64,000 nucleotides of DNA from JACVRW01 sp034664125 (GCA_034664125.1 JAXDIG010000048.1:1-64000); one strand, 5' to 3'; counted from the stretch's first letter, positions 15,626 through 24,649 are shown. A program made the numbers and translations. The notes: generated by a model not told the origin, from the sequence alone.

Positions 15626-16894
15626 ATGGGCGAGGTCGTCAAGCTCCAGAAGCCGGCCGGTAAGACAGGCAAGACCCAGGCCAAGCCGCGCCGGAAGCGG
15701 CCGCGCCGCTCGCGCACCGCGCTGGTGCTGGGCGGGGGCGGCTTCACCGGCGGCGTGTATGAGATCGGGGCCCTGCGGGCGCTCGACCTGCTGGCCGTGA
15801 ACCGCACGGTCAACGAGTTCGACGTCTACGTGGGCACCAGCGCCGGGTCGTTCCTGGCCGCCCTGACCGCCAACGGCGTGACCCCCGAGGAGATGATGCG
15901 GGTGGTCAACCAGCAGGTCCCCACGCCGTTCGCGGACGTGGACAGGGACACGCTGATGCGGCCCAACGCGCTGGAGTTCGCGCAGAGCGCGGCTCTCTTG
16001 CCGCTGCGCCTGCTCGGGCTGGGGCGCAACTTCCTCGGCCACATACGGTCGGCGTCGCTGATCGACATCGCCGTCGGGCTGGCGGAGGCGCTTCCATCCG
16101 GGCTGTACGACGGCCGCGGCATCGAGGAGTACCTCGAGAACGTCCTTTCGGACCCCGACCGCGTGAACGACTTCCGCCTGCTGCAGAACGAGCTGTACCT
16201 GACGGCGACGGACCTCGACACGTGCGAGCGCATCGTGCTCGGCGGGCCGGAGTGGGACGACGTCCCGATCTCCCGCTCGGTCGCGGCGTCCACCGCCCTG
16301 CCGATGGTCTACAAGCCGGTCGAGATCAAGGGCCGCCACCTCGTGGACGGCGGGCTGCGCTCCACGACGAACGTCGACATCGCGGTCGAGGCCGGCGCCA
16401 CGTTCGTGATCGTGGTCAACCCGCTCGTGCCGTACGTGAACGACTTCCAGAAGGTGATCCCGACCATGCTGGGCAGCCGGGTGCGCCGGGTGCGAGACAT
16501 GGGGTTCCCGCAGATCGGCTACCAGGCGTTCAAGCTGCTTGCCCACCAGCGGCTGCACGAGGCGGTCAGCCACTGGAAGGAGCGCTACCCGGGCGTGGAC
16601 ATCATCCTGATCGAGCCCGACCCGAACGACGAGCTGATGTTCGAGACGAACATCCTCAACTTCACGAGGCGGGTCGAGATCGCCCGGCACGGCTTCGAGT
16701 CGGTCACGCTCAAGCTGGCGTCGGAGTACGACAGCCTGAAGGCGACCTGCGCGAAGCACGGCATCGAGATCTCGGCCACGCGCGTGCGCAACGTGGTGCG
16801 CAAGTTCGCCGAGGAGCGCGAGCGCTCGGCGGGCTGGCGGCGCATCCTCGAGCAGACGACGGCGGGCCTGCTGCGGCAGTCAGAAGACGCCTAG
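15626..16894 (+). CDS. Patatin-like phospholipase
   Basis: 422 residues. After a basic N-terminal tail the patatin domain shows the oxyanion loop VLGGGGFTGGVYEIG, the nucleophile VYVGTSAGSFLAAL (Ser of GxSxG) and the catalytic Asp in HLVDGGLRSTTNV. This Ser-Asp dyad hydrolyses acyl esters, typically phospholipids. No signal peptide or membrane segment is clear, so it is probably cytosolic or membrane-associated. The C-terminal region of about 120 residues has no recognised domain. It overlaps the convergent degenerate gene by 4 bp. Confidence 0.9.
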   Translation: MGEVVKLQKPAGKTGKTQAKPRRKRPRRSRTALVLGGGGFTGGVYEIGALRALDLLAVNRTVNEFDVYVGTSAGSFLAALTANGVTPEEMMRVVNQQVPTPFADVDRDTLMRPNALEFAQSAALLPLRLLGLGRNFLGHIRSASLIDIAVGLAEALPSGLYDGRGIEEYLENVLSDPDRVNDFRLLQNELYLTATDLDTCERIVLGGPEWDDVPISRSVAASTALPMVYKPVEIKGRHLVDGGLRSTTNVDIAVEAGATFVIVVNPLVPYVNDFQKVIPTMLGSRVRRVRDMGFPQIGYQAFKLLAHQRLHEAVSHWKERYPGVDIILIEPDPNDELMFETNILNFTRRVEIARHGFESVTLKLASEYDSLKATCAKHGIEISATRVRNVVRKFAEERERSAGWRRILEQTTAGLLRQSEDA

Positions 16895-17807
16895 GCCACG
16901 GGCACCAGTGCCTGGGCCAGGCGGGTGAGCACCGCGAGTGGTTCCTTCTCCAGCTGGCGCCAAGTGACTCGGATCACGCGGAACCCCGCGGCGGTCAATT
17001 CCGCGTCCCGGATACGGTCGCGCTCGAACGCCGTTCGCGTCGAGTGGAAGCGGTAGCCGTCGGTTTCGACGATCAGCCGTCGATCTCGCCAGACGAAGTC
17101 GACTGTGTGCCGCCCGATGCGCCTGTTGACCTCGGGTGGGGGGAGCGCCGCCTCCCGGATCAGGGCGAGGAGTCGCTCCTCCGCTTCGGAGCGGGTCAAC
17201 GCCGGCTCGGCATCGCGCTCCAGCAGCGCCTTGAGTCGGGTTGCGCCGCGCCGGCCGGGCAGGCGTTCAACCGCAGCGGCGATGGAGGCGGTCGTCGCCA
17301 CCCTGCGCGTCAGTGCCTCCTCGAAAGCGCGCTCGAGGTAGCGGTCCGGCGCGTGGTCCGCCAGGTCGACCACCGTTCGCGCGGCTGACGTCACGGGGAT
17401 GCCGTCTACGGGACCGCGAGGTCCTCAGGGGCCAGTCGTTGCGAGCAGTGCGCGCGCAGCCCGGGCCGACGGCGGCGATGGGCGCGAGACACGGTCACGT
17501 GGATCCCGCCCGTTGACGCCTCGACCAGCTGCCAGAACGAGCCCGCCGCCGTTTGGTGGCTGACAAGTGCGCCCGGCCAGCAGGCCAGCACGGCGGCCAT
17601 CTCGCGCGCCCGCGGAGCGAGCGCCCTATGGCCCACCGCGTAGACCCCGCGGTGAAGCGGATGCAGGCGCTGGTGCCCAAGTCGGGTGGCAATGGCACCG
17701 GGTCCGATGCCGGCAGCCAGTAGCTGTGCCCGCGAAACCACCCCGTACTGGCGCTCCGCGATCGCGGCAATGGTGCAGTCGCGCCCGGCCCCAGCCCTCC
17801 CGATCAC
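16891..17807 (-). pseudogene. AbiEi-antitoxin-like / DUF559 protein split by a frameshift
   Basis: Two pieces read as one known actinobacterial architecture. The upstream piece (from GTG 17807) has IAERQYGVVSRAQLLAAGIG and HPLHRGVYAVGHRAL, the AbiEi-type winged-helix 'antitoxin' domain. The downstream piece has VDGIPVTSAARTVVDLADHA and a C-terminal DUF559/Vsr-like endonuclease fold with RRIGRHTVDFVWRDRRLIVE and ETDGYRFHST. The first frame stops at 17406-17408 and the second continues one base out of phase at a CCC run (17410-17412). One missing base explains it: either a real inactivating deletion or a sequence error. Both halves are otherwise intact. Confidence 0.75.
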
Positions 17808-18147
17808 ACTGACATCCACGATCAACCCAGCCTCGCCGCTTTCCGCGAGCCGCGTCAGTTGGCGCTCGAGTGCATCCATCGCGCGTCCAACCTCGGCACC
17901 CGACCGAGACGCGGGCGCTTTTTCGGAGGCCAGCGCGACCGAAACGCCTCGACCCGCCGAGAGGACCGGGGGTTGGGTGAGTTCGCGATGCACATTCGAA
18001 GGCATGGCCCGAGACTGGCACCGATCGGCCCCGCGACAGGCCAGGCCGTCGCCGCTTGTCAGCCGGTGTTTACGCGGGTGTTGCACAAGCGGCCGAGAAG
18101 TCGACTTGGCCCCTTCCGGAGGCCACCCGACCCCTGCCTGCTGATGC
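17808..18147. other. Intergenic stretch without a supported gene
   Basis: 340 bases upstream of the AbiEi/DUF559-like gene and after the end of the HisC-like gene. Open frames exist in several phases but none has a family signature or convincing start. I see no tRNA, terminator or repeat. A longer N-terminus for the frameshifted gene could use part of this stretch. Confidence 0.4.
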
Positions 18148-19251
18148 TCAAGCGCTCCCTGATGCGCTGACCGCGTTGCCGTAGGCGCGTACGAACCGGT
18201 TTGTGGCCGCCTCGTTCAGCACCGCGGCGCGCACGTGGTCGTCCGCGCCCAGCGGCCCGCCGGGCGCCACCAGCACGCCCTGGCGGCGCAGCGCCTGCGC
18301 GAGCGCGTCGCCGGTGAGCCCGGGGGCGCGCACCCACACGAAGTTCGCCTGCGAGCGGGTCACTTCGGCGCCCAGGGCGGCCAGGGCCTCGGTCACCCGC
18401 AGCCGCTCGCGGCTGACCGCCCGCCGCCGCCGCTCGATCTCGGCGTCGCCGGTGCGCAGCGTGTGCTCGACCGCCGCCTGGGTCAGCGCGTTCACCCCAA
18501 GCACGGGCGCCACCGCCGCGAGCAGGTCGACGTCCGAGCCGACCGCGTAGCCCGCGCGCAGCCCGGACAGCCCGTAGATCTTCGAGAAGGTGCGCACCAC
18601 CAGCAGGCGCGGGAACGCGTCGACGAGGCGCAGGCAGGCGTCGAGGTGCTCCTCGTCCTGGAAGTGCACGAGCGCCTCGTCGAGCAGCACGGTCACGTGG
18701 CCCGGCAGCCCGGCCAGCACCGCCCCGAGCTCATGCGAGCGCATGTACTCGCCGGTCGGATCGTTGGGGTTGCAGACGACCACCACCCGGGTGCGCCCCG
18801 TGACCGCGTCGCTGAGGCGCCCGTGCTCGGCGATCACCGGACGCGCCCCGGCGTGGGCGGCCAGCAGCGGGTAGAGCGGGTACGACGGCCACGGGATCAC
18901 CATTTCGTCGCCGCGACCGAGCAGCGCGAGCGTGGCGGTCTGGAGCAGCTCCGCGGCGCCGTTGCCGAGCGCGATCTGCTCCGGGGCGATCCCGTGGCGG
19001 TCGGCGAGCAGCCGGCGCACCGGCGCGGCGTGTCGGTCGGGGTAGCGGTTGACCAGCCCGCGGGCGCGCGCGATCGCCGCGTTGACCACCTCAGAGTTGG
19101 GCAGGTCCGGCCACTCGGTCCCCGACAGGTCGAGGTCGGGCAGCCGCTCCAGCGCCAGGCGCTTCTCGAGCTCCCGGCGCGCGCGGCGCTCGCGGTTCAG
19201 CTCACGCTCGTCGAGATCGTCGTACTGGCGGTAGTAGTCGCGAAAGCCCAC
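18148..19251 (-). CDS. hisC: Histidinol-phosphate-aminotransferase-like class I/II aminotransferase
   Basis: 367 residues. PLP fold with NRYPDRHAAPVRRLLADRHG, the phosphate-loop region ALGNGAAELLQTATLALLG, VVCNPNDPTGEY and the Schiff-base lysine in VVRTFSKIYGLSGLRAGYAVG. The closest pattern is HisC, which makes histidinol phosphate from imidazole acetol phosphate with glutamate. No other his gene is near, so a paralogue with a different substrate (aromatic amino acid or CobD-like) is possible. The start is GTG 19251, 14 bp after the upstream membrane protein gene on the same strand. Confidence 0.8.
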   Translation of the reverse strand: MGFRDYYRQYDDLDERELNRERRARRELEKRLALERLPDLDLSGTEWPDLPNSEVVNAAIARARGLVNRYPDRHAAPVRRLLADRHGIAPEQIALGNGAAELLQTATLALLGRGDEMVIPWPSYPLYPLLAAHAGARPVIAEHGRLSDAVTGRTRVVVVCNPNDPTGEYMRSHELGAVLAGLPGHVTVLLDEALVHFQDEEHLDACLRLVDAFPRLLVVRTFSKIYGLSGLRAGYAVGSDVDLLAAVAPVLGVNALTQAAVEHTLRTGDAEIERRRRAVSRERLRVTEALAALGAEVTRSQANFVWVRAPGLTGDALAQALRRQGVLVAPGGPLGADDHVRAAVLNEAATNRFVRAYGNAVSASGSA

Positions 19252-19265
19252 CCCGAGCCAGCGCC

Positions 19266-19742
19266 TCAGGGGGTGCCCGGCGCGAAGGTCGGCCCGGGGC
19301 CCTGGATGACCAGGAACCAGAACGTGAAGACCACCGCGGCCACGCCGACGCTCATGGCGAAGATGCGCTCGAGCGCCCCCTGCTCCTGGCGGTGGCCCGC
19401 CGCGCGGCGGACGAGCTTCCAGGCGTGGTCGACGCGCTTTGCGCCCGCCATCGTGAGCATCAGCGAGGCGAGGCAGCCGAGCATGACGGTGGCGATGCCG
19501 GCCGTCACGTAGCCGCTCAGGTAGTCGACCTGCGAGCCGATCCACAGCCACCCCAGCGGCTGCGGGCCGAACAGCGACAGGCAGAGCGCGAGCTCCAGGG
19601 CGAGCAGGGCGTGGGCCAGCAGGCGGTCGTACCGGCGGCGCCGGTCCGACGACGGCTCGACATCGCGGTAGCGCACCGGCCCTGTGCCGGGGCGCCTCCC
19701 GATGAACAGTCCGCCGGTATCGCTTGGATCGTTGCTAGCCAC
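19266..19742 (-). CDS. Hypothetical membrane protein, about three TM helices
   Basis: 158 residues, not recognised. A hydrophilic Arg-rich N-terminus is followed by hydrophobic stretches LLAHALLALELALCLSLF, GYVTAGIATVMLGCLASLML and MSVGVAAVVFTFWFLVIQG. It is probably an inner-membrane protein in an operon with the HisC-like gene downstream (14-bp gap). The start is GTG 19742. A TAACGT hexamer lies 12 nt upstream on the minus strand. Confidence 0.6.
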   Translation of the reverse strand: MASNDPSDTGGLFIGRRPGTGPVRYRDVEPSSDRRRRYDRLLAHALLALELALCLSLFGPQPLGWLWIGSQVDYLSGYVTAGIATVMLGCLASLMLTMAGAKRVDHAWKLVRRAAGHRQEQGALERIFAMSVGVAAVVFTFWFLVIQGPGPTFAPGTP

Positions 19743-19757
19743 TCCGCCTGCGGGACG

Positions 19758-21581
19758 TTAGCGAGGCCCGCTGTAGATCCGGTCCACTACGCCGGCGTAC
19801 TTCTCGTGCACGACGTTGCGCTTGACCTTCAGCGTCGGCGTGAGCTCGCCCGTCTCCTGCGAGAGGTCGTGGTCGAGGATCTCGAAGCGCTTGATCTGCT
19901 CGACCGGCCCGACGTGCGAGTTCACGTCGTCGAGCGCCTTCTGAACCTCGGCACGCACACGCTCGTCCTGCGCCATCGCCGCCACGTCCGCCCCGTCCAG
20001 GCCGAGCTTCTCGGCGAGCGCCGGCGCCTCCTCGGGGTCGAGCGTCACCAGCGCCACCAGATACGGACGGCGGTCGCCGATCACGACGGCCTGCGAAACC
20101 CAGCGGTTCTGCTTGAGCCCGTTCTCGAGATTGGCCGGCGTGATGTTCTTGCCGCCCGCGGTGATGATGATGTCCTTCTTGCGGCCGGTGATGAAGAGGA
20201 AGCCGTCCTCGTCGAGGCGGCCCAGGTCCCCGGTGTGCAGCCAGCCGTCCTCGAGCGCCTGGGCGGTGGCCTCGTCGTTCTTGTAGTAGCCCTTGAAGAT
20301 GTTGGCCCCCTTGATCAGGACCTCGCCGTCGTCGGCGATCTTCACCTCCACGCCGGCCTGCGGCTTACCCACCGAGCCGAAGCGGAACTGCCCCGCGTGG
20401 GGGCGGTTCACGGTGGCGCTGGTGGACGTTTCGGTCATCCCGTAGCCCTCCATCACCGGCACGCCGCAGGCGTAGAAGAACTCGAGGATCTCCGACGCGA
20501 TCGGGGCCGCGCCCGTCACGCACTCGCGGATGTTCTTGCCGAACAGCCCGCGCACGTTCTTGAACAGCTGCTCTTCGGCGGCGTCGAAGGCCTGCTCCAG
20601 CTCCTCGGGCACCGGCTCGCCGGCATCGCGCGCCAAGCGCACCCTCACACCCACGTCCACGGCCTTGCGCAGGCCTTCCTTGTCCTCCACGCTCGCGGTG
20701 GCGAGCGTGTAGATCTTCTCGAACATGCGCGGTACCGACGGGAAGTAGCTCGGGCTCACCTGCGCGATGTCGGCGATGATCTGCTTCGGGTCGCGCGACC
20801 AGTACGCGATCGCCGCGCCCAGCTCGAACGTCGCGAACTGGATCAGGATCGCGAACGCGTGCGCCAGCGGGAGGAACAGGTAGGTGCTGTCGCCGGCCTG
20901 GATCACGCTGTCCTCGACGACGGCGTCCGTGATCGCCCGGTAGTTGGCGTGCGAGAGCAGGCAGCCCTTGGGCGGGCCGGTGGTGCCCGACGTGTAGATG
21001 TACAGGCAGATGTCCTCGGGCGTCACGGCCTCGTAGCGCTGCCGCCACTCCGCCACGTCGCGCGCGCGGCCGCGCTCGCGCAGGGCGTCGAGCGTGATCG
21101 CGTCGCCGATGTCGGCGTCGCCGGGCTCGAGCACGATCACGTGCTTCAACTCGGGGCAATCGCCCTCGATCTCGCGGATCTTCGCGAGCTGCTCGGCGTC
21201 TTCCGCGAACACCGCGCGCGAGTCGGAGTGGTGCAGGACGTACTGGCACTCCTCCGGTGAGTTGGTCTGGTAGACCGTGACGAGGGTGGCGCCCGCCGTG
21301 AGGATGCCGAAGCAGGCGTGGGTCCACTCGGGACGGGTGTGCGCCAGGATCGAGATCTTCTCGCCGGGCTGGATGCCCAGGTCGATCAGCCCGAGCGCGA
21401 TCTCCCGGACGGATTCGCCGAGCTCGGCGTACGAGGCGTCATGCCACTCGTCGCCGACCTTGAAGCGCTGGGCGGGGGCGCCGCCGTACTTCTCGACCGC
21501 GAGCGGCAGCAGGTCGGCGATCGTCTTAGAGCCCGTTCCCTGGGCGTGACGGGCGTCGGCACCCGCCGTCACAGCTTCCAT
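19758..21581 (-). CDS. Long-chain fatty-acid-CoA ligase (AMP-forming)
   Basis: 607 residues. The adenylate-forming enzyme motifs are complete: P-loop YIYTSGTTGPPKG, A4/A5 region EGYGMTETS, GWLHTGDLGRLDEDGF and FITGRKKDIIITAGGKNI, with a C-terminal catalytic lysine region near TPTLKVKR. It activates long-chain fatty acids to acyl-CoA via acyl-AMP and matches the FadD15/FACS subgroup of actinobacteria. The ATG at 21581 has a strong Shine-Dalgarno (GGAGGGAGAG). No membrane anchor is evident. Confidence 0.92.
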   Translation of the reverse strand: MEAVTAGADARHAQGTGSKTIADLLPLAVEKYGGAPAQRFKVGDEWHDASYAELGESVREIALGLIDLGIQPGEKISILAHTRPEWTHACFGILTAGATLVTVYQTNSPEECQYVLHHSDSRAVFAEDAEQLAKIREIEGDCPELKHVIVLEPGDADIGDAITLDALRERGRARDVAEWRQRYEAVTPEDICLYIYTSGTTGPPKGCLLSHANYRAITDAVVEDSVIQAGDSTYLFLPLAHAFAILIQFATFELGAAIAYWSRDPKQIIADIAQVSPSYFPSVPRMFEKIYTLATASVEDKEGLRKAVDVGVRVRLARDAGEPVPEELEQAFDAAEEQLFKNVRGLFGKNIRECVTGAAPIASEILEFFYACGVPVMEGYGMTETSTSATVNRPHAGQFRFGSVGKPQAGVEVKIADDGEVLIKGANIFKGYYKNDEATAQALEDGWLHTGDLGRLDEDGFLFITGRKKDIIITAGGKNITPANLENGLKQNRWVSQAVVIGDRRPYLVALVTLDPEEAPALAEKLGLDGADVAAMAQDERVRAEVQKALDDVNSHVGPVEQIKRFEILDHDLSQETGELTPTLKVKRNVVHEKYAGVVDRIYSGPR

Positions 21582-21664
21582 CGGTTGCTCTCCCTCCGGA
21601 GGGTTCCGCGAATTTGGCCGCGGAGCCAGTCCGCGGTCAAGCGATTCTAGGGGGAGAGGGCCCG

Positions 21665-21841
21665 CTACGCGCGGGCCAGTTCCTTCTTTTGTGCGGCCTC
21701 CTTGAGACTGCACATGAACAGGGTCTTGTCGATCCGTCCCTGGAAGATCGGCACCCCGAGCTCCATGCACTTCGCGATTACGTCGCGGCGGTGCATTCCT
21801 GCCTCCCGTCCGAGCTCGGTGGGCGTCAGGTGGATCGCCAT
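21665..21841 (-). CDS. Small helix-turn-helix-like protein, 58 residues
   Basis: Short gene on the minus strand starting ATG 21841 with a strong GAGGAAGAGGAG ribosome-binding site. The protein begins MAIHLTPTELGREAGMHRRD, continues VIAKCMELGVPIFQGRIDKT and ends LFMCSLKEAAQKKELARA. The pattern of a first helix, 'TELGREAG' turn and 'RRDVIAKCMELG' helix resembles an excisionase/MerR-like or Lsr2-type mini-HTH. Codon third positions are mostly G/C, as in real genes here. I do not recognise a named family. A perfect 8-bp inverted repeat lies just upstream (21861-21906) and may be its operator. Confidence 0.68.
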   Translation of the reverse strand: MAIHLTPTELGREAGMHRRDVIAKCMELGVPIFQGRIDKTLFMCSLKEAAQKKELARA

Positions 21842-21860
21842 ATACCTACTCCTCTTCCTC

Positions 21861-21906
21861 GCTTCCGAAGGACTACTGAGAGGGTATCGGTTGATCGGTC
21901 GGAAGC
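21861..21906. promoter_or_regulatory. 8-bp inverted repeat upstream of the small HTH-like gene
   Basis: GCTTCCGA (21861-21868) and TCGGAAGC (21899-21906) are perfect inverted arms separated by 30 nt. They lie in the shared upstream region of the 58-aa gene (minus) and the secreted-protein gene (plus). It could be an operator or a stem-loop. Confidence 0.4.
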
Positions 21907-21994
21907 AAGGCTATTCGCGCAAGGCAAAGTAGAACGAACGGCCATCGGGGCGCGGCCCCCTCGCGGAAGCCCACCAGGGCGTCGAAGGAGGAGG

Positions 21995-23539
21995 ATGCGC
22001 TTGCTCTCCGCCCTGCTCGCCTGCCTTGCCGTCGGAGCCGTCCTAGCGGCGCCCGCCGGGGCGGACACGACCGTGCGCGGCACGATCAAGGGGGCACGCG
22101 GGTACACCCTCAACGGCACGGCGGCGAACGGGCAGGTGGTGTCGCAGCGGCTGCGCGCCTCGGGCAAGTTCAAGCTGCGCTTCAAGGGCCGTGCCGGTCG
22201 CGGCGCGACGCTGCACCTGATTCGCCGCGGCGGCGGCTACCTCGGCCCAGTGGTGCTGTCGCGCAAGGGCCGGCAGGCGTTCCTGGCGCTGAGCGGCAAG
22301 TCGGTGAACCTGGGGAAGATCAAGCTGCGCCGCGGGTATGCGACGCCGTTGAAGGCCGTCAGGAAGCGCGCGGTCGACGGCAGCGCGACGCGCGCCGACG
22401 CGCGCGGCCGGCCGGTTGGCGCCGGGCGCCTCGGGCTCGTCGCCGCGAAGGCGACGGCGCGCAGCTCCCAAAGCGCACCCGGCGGCGACGCCGCCGGGGC
22501 GGACCCCGATCGCGACGGGGTGGCCAGTGCCTACGACGTCGACGACGACGGCGACCTGACGCTAGACAGCGTGGACTCGGATGCGAGCGCCAGCGGCGCC
22601 GGGTTGTTCTCCACGCTCTTCCTCGGCTTCTCCGAGGCGGTGAACGCCAACGCGGGCGTCTCGCGGGCTCAGATAGACGCCATCTTCAGCGGCGAGAATC
22701 GCTTCGGTCTCGTCTTCTACTTCGACGCCGGCCATTTCGGCAGCCGGGCGGTGACGGGCGCGCACGTGGACTGCTTCGCGCTCGCCTACTGCCGGCGCGG
22801 GGGTGGCACCGCGGTGCTCACCGGCGTGAGCGAGTCGTCGCCCGCGCTGCCGCGCGGGAGCCTCTGGACCGACTACGACCCGGACGGCAGCGGCTATCCA
22901 AACCTCGAGCACATCGACCAGGGCGGGCGGTCCGCCTTCGTGGCCGGCGTCCAGCCGCGCGTGACCACCGGGCAGATCACGCCGGGGGACACCTACAACG
23001 TCGTCTTCCGCACCAGCGGCGGGACGGTCACCATGCCCACCACGCTGTCCTCGTACTTCGTGACGACGCCGATGATCACCAACCTCTCCGGCGCAGAGCC
23101 GATCCCCCTAGGCTCGGAACAGCTCAGCTTGACCTTCTGGCGCCCGCAGCGGGCTGCGATTCCCGGAGCGGAATCGGGCGGCTACGCCGACATGGGGCAC
23201 CTGCACTACGGCGTCACGATCGGCGGCGAAGGCATCTCGCGCGAGTTCAGCTGCGCCGGGCACTACACGGGCCTGTCGCCGACGCTGATGGCCGAGCCGT
23301 CGAGCGGCGTCTTCTCGGAGGAGGGCGCGAAGCTGTTCCCGCTGGTGGACTCAGCGGACGACGCCCCGCCCGACCCCGCGCGGACGCTGGCGTTCACCGT
23401 CGACGTGGGTGCCTGCCTGCGCGCCGCCGGTTTCTCCTCGGCGGGCCGCACGGCGTCGGTGACGCTCACGGCCGCGAGCGAGCAGCGCCCGGGCGGCCAG
23501 GACCGGGCTGCGCAGACAGTGCGAGTTCAGCTGCCCTAG
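21995..23539 (+). CDS. Secreted protein with Asp-rich calcium-binding-like repeat
   Basis: 514 residues. Signal peptide MRLLSALLACLAVGAVLAAP, then a beta-rich domain with VRGTIKGARGYTLNGTAANG. Around residues 165-195 lies DPDRDGVASAYDVDDDGDL, a thrombospondin type-3/dockerin-like Asp repeat expected to bind calcium. The large C-terminal part (about 320 residues) has four or more cysteines and no recognised family. The ATG at 21995 has an AAGGAGGAGG site. It is likely an exported surface or matrix protein; function unknown. The stop overlaps the convergent Nif3 gene. Confidence 0.72.
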   Translation: MRLLSALLACLAVGAVLAAPAGADTTVRGTIKGARGYTLNGTAANGQVVSQRLRASGKFKLRFKGRAGRGATLHLIRRGGGYLGPVVLSRKGRQAFLALSGKSVNLGKIKLRRGYATPLKAVRKRAVDGSATRADARGRPVGAGRLGLVAAKATARSSQSAPGGDAAGADPDRDGVASAYDVDDDGDLTLDSVDSDASASGAGLFSTLFLGFSEAVNANAGVSRAQIDAIFSGENRFGLVFYFDAGHFGSRAVTGAHVDCFALAYCRRGGGTAVLTGVSESSPALPRGSLWTDYDPDGSGYPNLEHIDQGGRSAFVAGVQPRVTTGQITPGDTYNVVFRTSGGTVTMPTTLSSYFVTTPMITNLSGAEPIPLGSEQLSLTFWRPQRAAIPGAESGGYADMGHLHYGVTIGGEGISREFSCAGHYTGLSPTLMAEPSSGVFSEEGAKLFPLVDSADDAPPDPARTLAFTVDVGACLRAAGFSSAGRTASVTLTAASEQRPGGQDRAAQTVRVQLP

Positions 23540-24294
23540 ATCGGGTTCGGGATCTCCACGAAGCGGTGCTCGACTCCGAAGCGCTCGGCCACGAGCTCGC
23601 CCAGCCGGCGGATGCCGAAGCGCTCGGTGGCGTAGTGCCCGCCGGCGATGAAGTGGATCCCATTTTCACGCGCGTCGGCCATCACGTGCTCCGCCGTCTC
23701 GCCGGTCAGGAAGGCGTCCAGGCCACGCGCGATCGCCTCGCCGAAGTCGCCCGGCGCGCCTCCCGAGATGATGCCCACGGTGTGGACCACCTCGGGGCCG
23801 CAGTCCCACACGAACGGCTCCTGCTCGAAGGCGCTCGCGCAGCGCCCGCGCAGCTCGGCGAACGGGATCCCCTCGGCTGAGCGCCCCACGATGCCGATCG
23901 AGCGTTCCTTGTGCTCGGCGAACGGCTCTGCCTGTTCGAGCCCGAGCGCCGCGCAGATCAGCGCGTTGTTGCCGACCTCGGGGTGCGCGTCCAGCGGCAG
24001 GTGGTAGCCGGCAAGCGAGATGTCGGCGTCGAACAGGATCTGCAGCCGTGCCTTCATCGCCGCCCCGATCGAGCGGGGAAGGAACTCCCAGAACAGGCCG
24101 TGGTGGCAGAGCACCAGCTCGGCTCCGGCGGTGGCGGCCTGCTCGAACAGCTCGCGCTGCGCGGACACCCCGGTCACCACGAGCGAAACCTCCCCGGCGC
24201 CCGGTACCTGCAGCCCGTTGGGGCCGTAGTCGGTGTACGCATCGATCTCGAGCAGGTCGTCGAGGTAGGCGATGATCTCGTCGCGCTCAGCCAT
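23536..24294 (-). CDS. Nif3-like dinuclear metal centre protein
   Basis: 252 residues. Signature ligands are in LVLCHHGLFWEF, LAGYHLPLDAHPEVGNN and the C-terminal HFIAGGHYATERFGIR, the metal-binding set of the NIF3/YbgI hexameric family (often described as GTP cyclohydrolase I type 2-like). The biochemical role is not settled. The ATG at 24294 is preceded by a TAGGCT -10-like hexamer 9 nt away and no Shine-Dalgarno, mirrored by the divergent gene at 24332. Confidence 0.88.
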   Translation of the reverse strand: MAERDEIIAYLDDLLEIDAYTDYGPNGLQVPGAGEVSLVVTGVSAQRELFEQAATAGAELVLCHHGLFWEFLPRSIGAAMKARLQILFDADISLAGYHLPLDAHPEVGNNALICAALGLEQAEPFAEHKERSIGIVGRSAEGIPFAELRGRCASAFEQEPFVWDCGPEVVHTVGIISGGAPGDFGEAIARGLDAFLTGETAEHVMADARENGIHFIAGGHYATERFGIRRLGELVAERFGVEHRFVEIPNPI

Positions 24295-24303
24295 CGAGCG
24301 GGG

Positions 24304-24309
24304 AGCCTA
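24304..24309 (-). promoter_or_regulatory. -10-like TAGGCT for the Nif3-like gene
   Basis: On the minus strand TAGGCT ends 9 nt before the ATG at 24294. It forms a back-to-back pair with TAACCT (24319-24324) for the divergent gene. Both genes lack Shine-Dalgarno sequences. Confidence 0.45.
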
Positions 24310-24318
24310 TCCCCCGGG

Positions 24319-24324
24319 TAACCT
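24319..24324 (+). promoter_or_regulatory. -10-like TAACCT for the 85-aa gene
   Basis: TAACCT ends 7 nt before the ATG at 24332, the spacing for a transcript starting at the A of ATG. Confidence 0.45.
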
Positions 24325-24331
24325 GCCGCCG

Positions 24332-24589
24332 ATGGCCGCAAAGCGGAGCCGAGCCACGGGCGCCGACCCGTTCCTCGAGTCGCTCATGGACACGAGCCTC
24401 TACTCGATGGGGGCGTACTTCTCCGACGAGCACCCCGACCTGGTGGACGAGGTGATCGCCGAGAGCGAGGCGATCGAGCGCGATGGCCTGCGCGCCTTCG
24501 CCGACAAGAACGACATGACCGTCGAGGCCTGCTTCGAGACGCTGCTGACCGGTCTGGCGGTGCGCTACTACAACGCGGTCGCGGCCTAG
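24332..24589 (+). CDS. Hypothetical protein, 85 residues
   Basis: Starts MAAKRSRATGADPFLESLMD and is mostly helical and acidic, with EVIAESEAIERDGLRAFADK and a C-terminal LLTGLAVRYYNAVAA. Soluble, no signal peptide. I do not recognise a family. The ATG at 24332 is chosen over an ATG at 24272 inside the divergent gene because of the TAACCT element. It is divergent from Nif3 with 37 bp between start codons. Confidence 0.6.
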   Translation: MAAKRSRATGADPFLESLMDTSLYSMGAYFSDEHPDLVDEVIAESEAIERDGLRAFADKNDMTVEACFETLLTGLAVRYYNAVAA

Positions 24590-24614
24590 CTCAGCTCGAG
24601 CCTCTTTTTCCGGC

Positions 24615-24649
24615 CTGGACGCGGCTCCGCGCGGGCTGACCGCGTCCAG
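24615..24649 (+). terminator. Hairpin after the 85-aa gene
   Basis: CTGGACGCGG (24615-24624) and CCGCGTCCAG (24640-24649) are perfect 10-nt arms with a 15-nt loop, 26 nt after the stop at 24589. It is followed only by TTTC, so it is a terminator-like hairpin without a strong U-tract. Confidence 0.5.

Noticed and set aside
14333..16759. An 808-residue extension of the DacB-type protein
   Set aside because: The upstream 400 residues are antisense to the patatin gene; a signal peptide starts at 15556.
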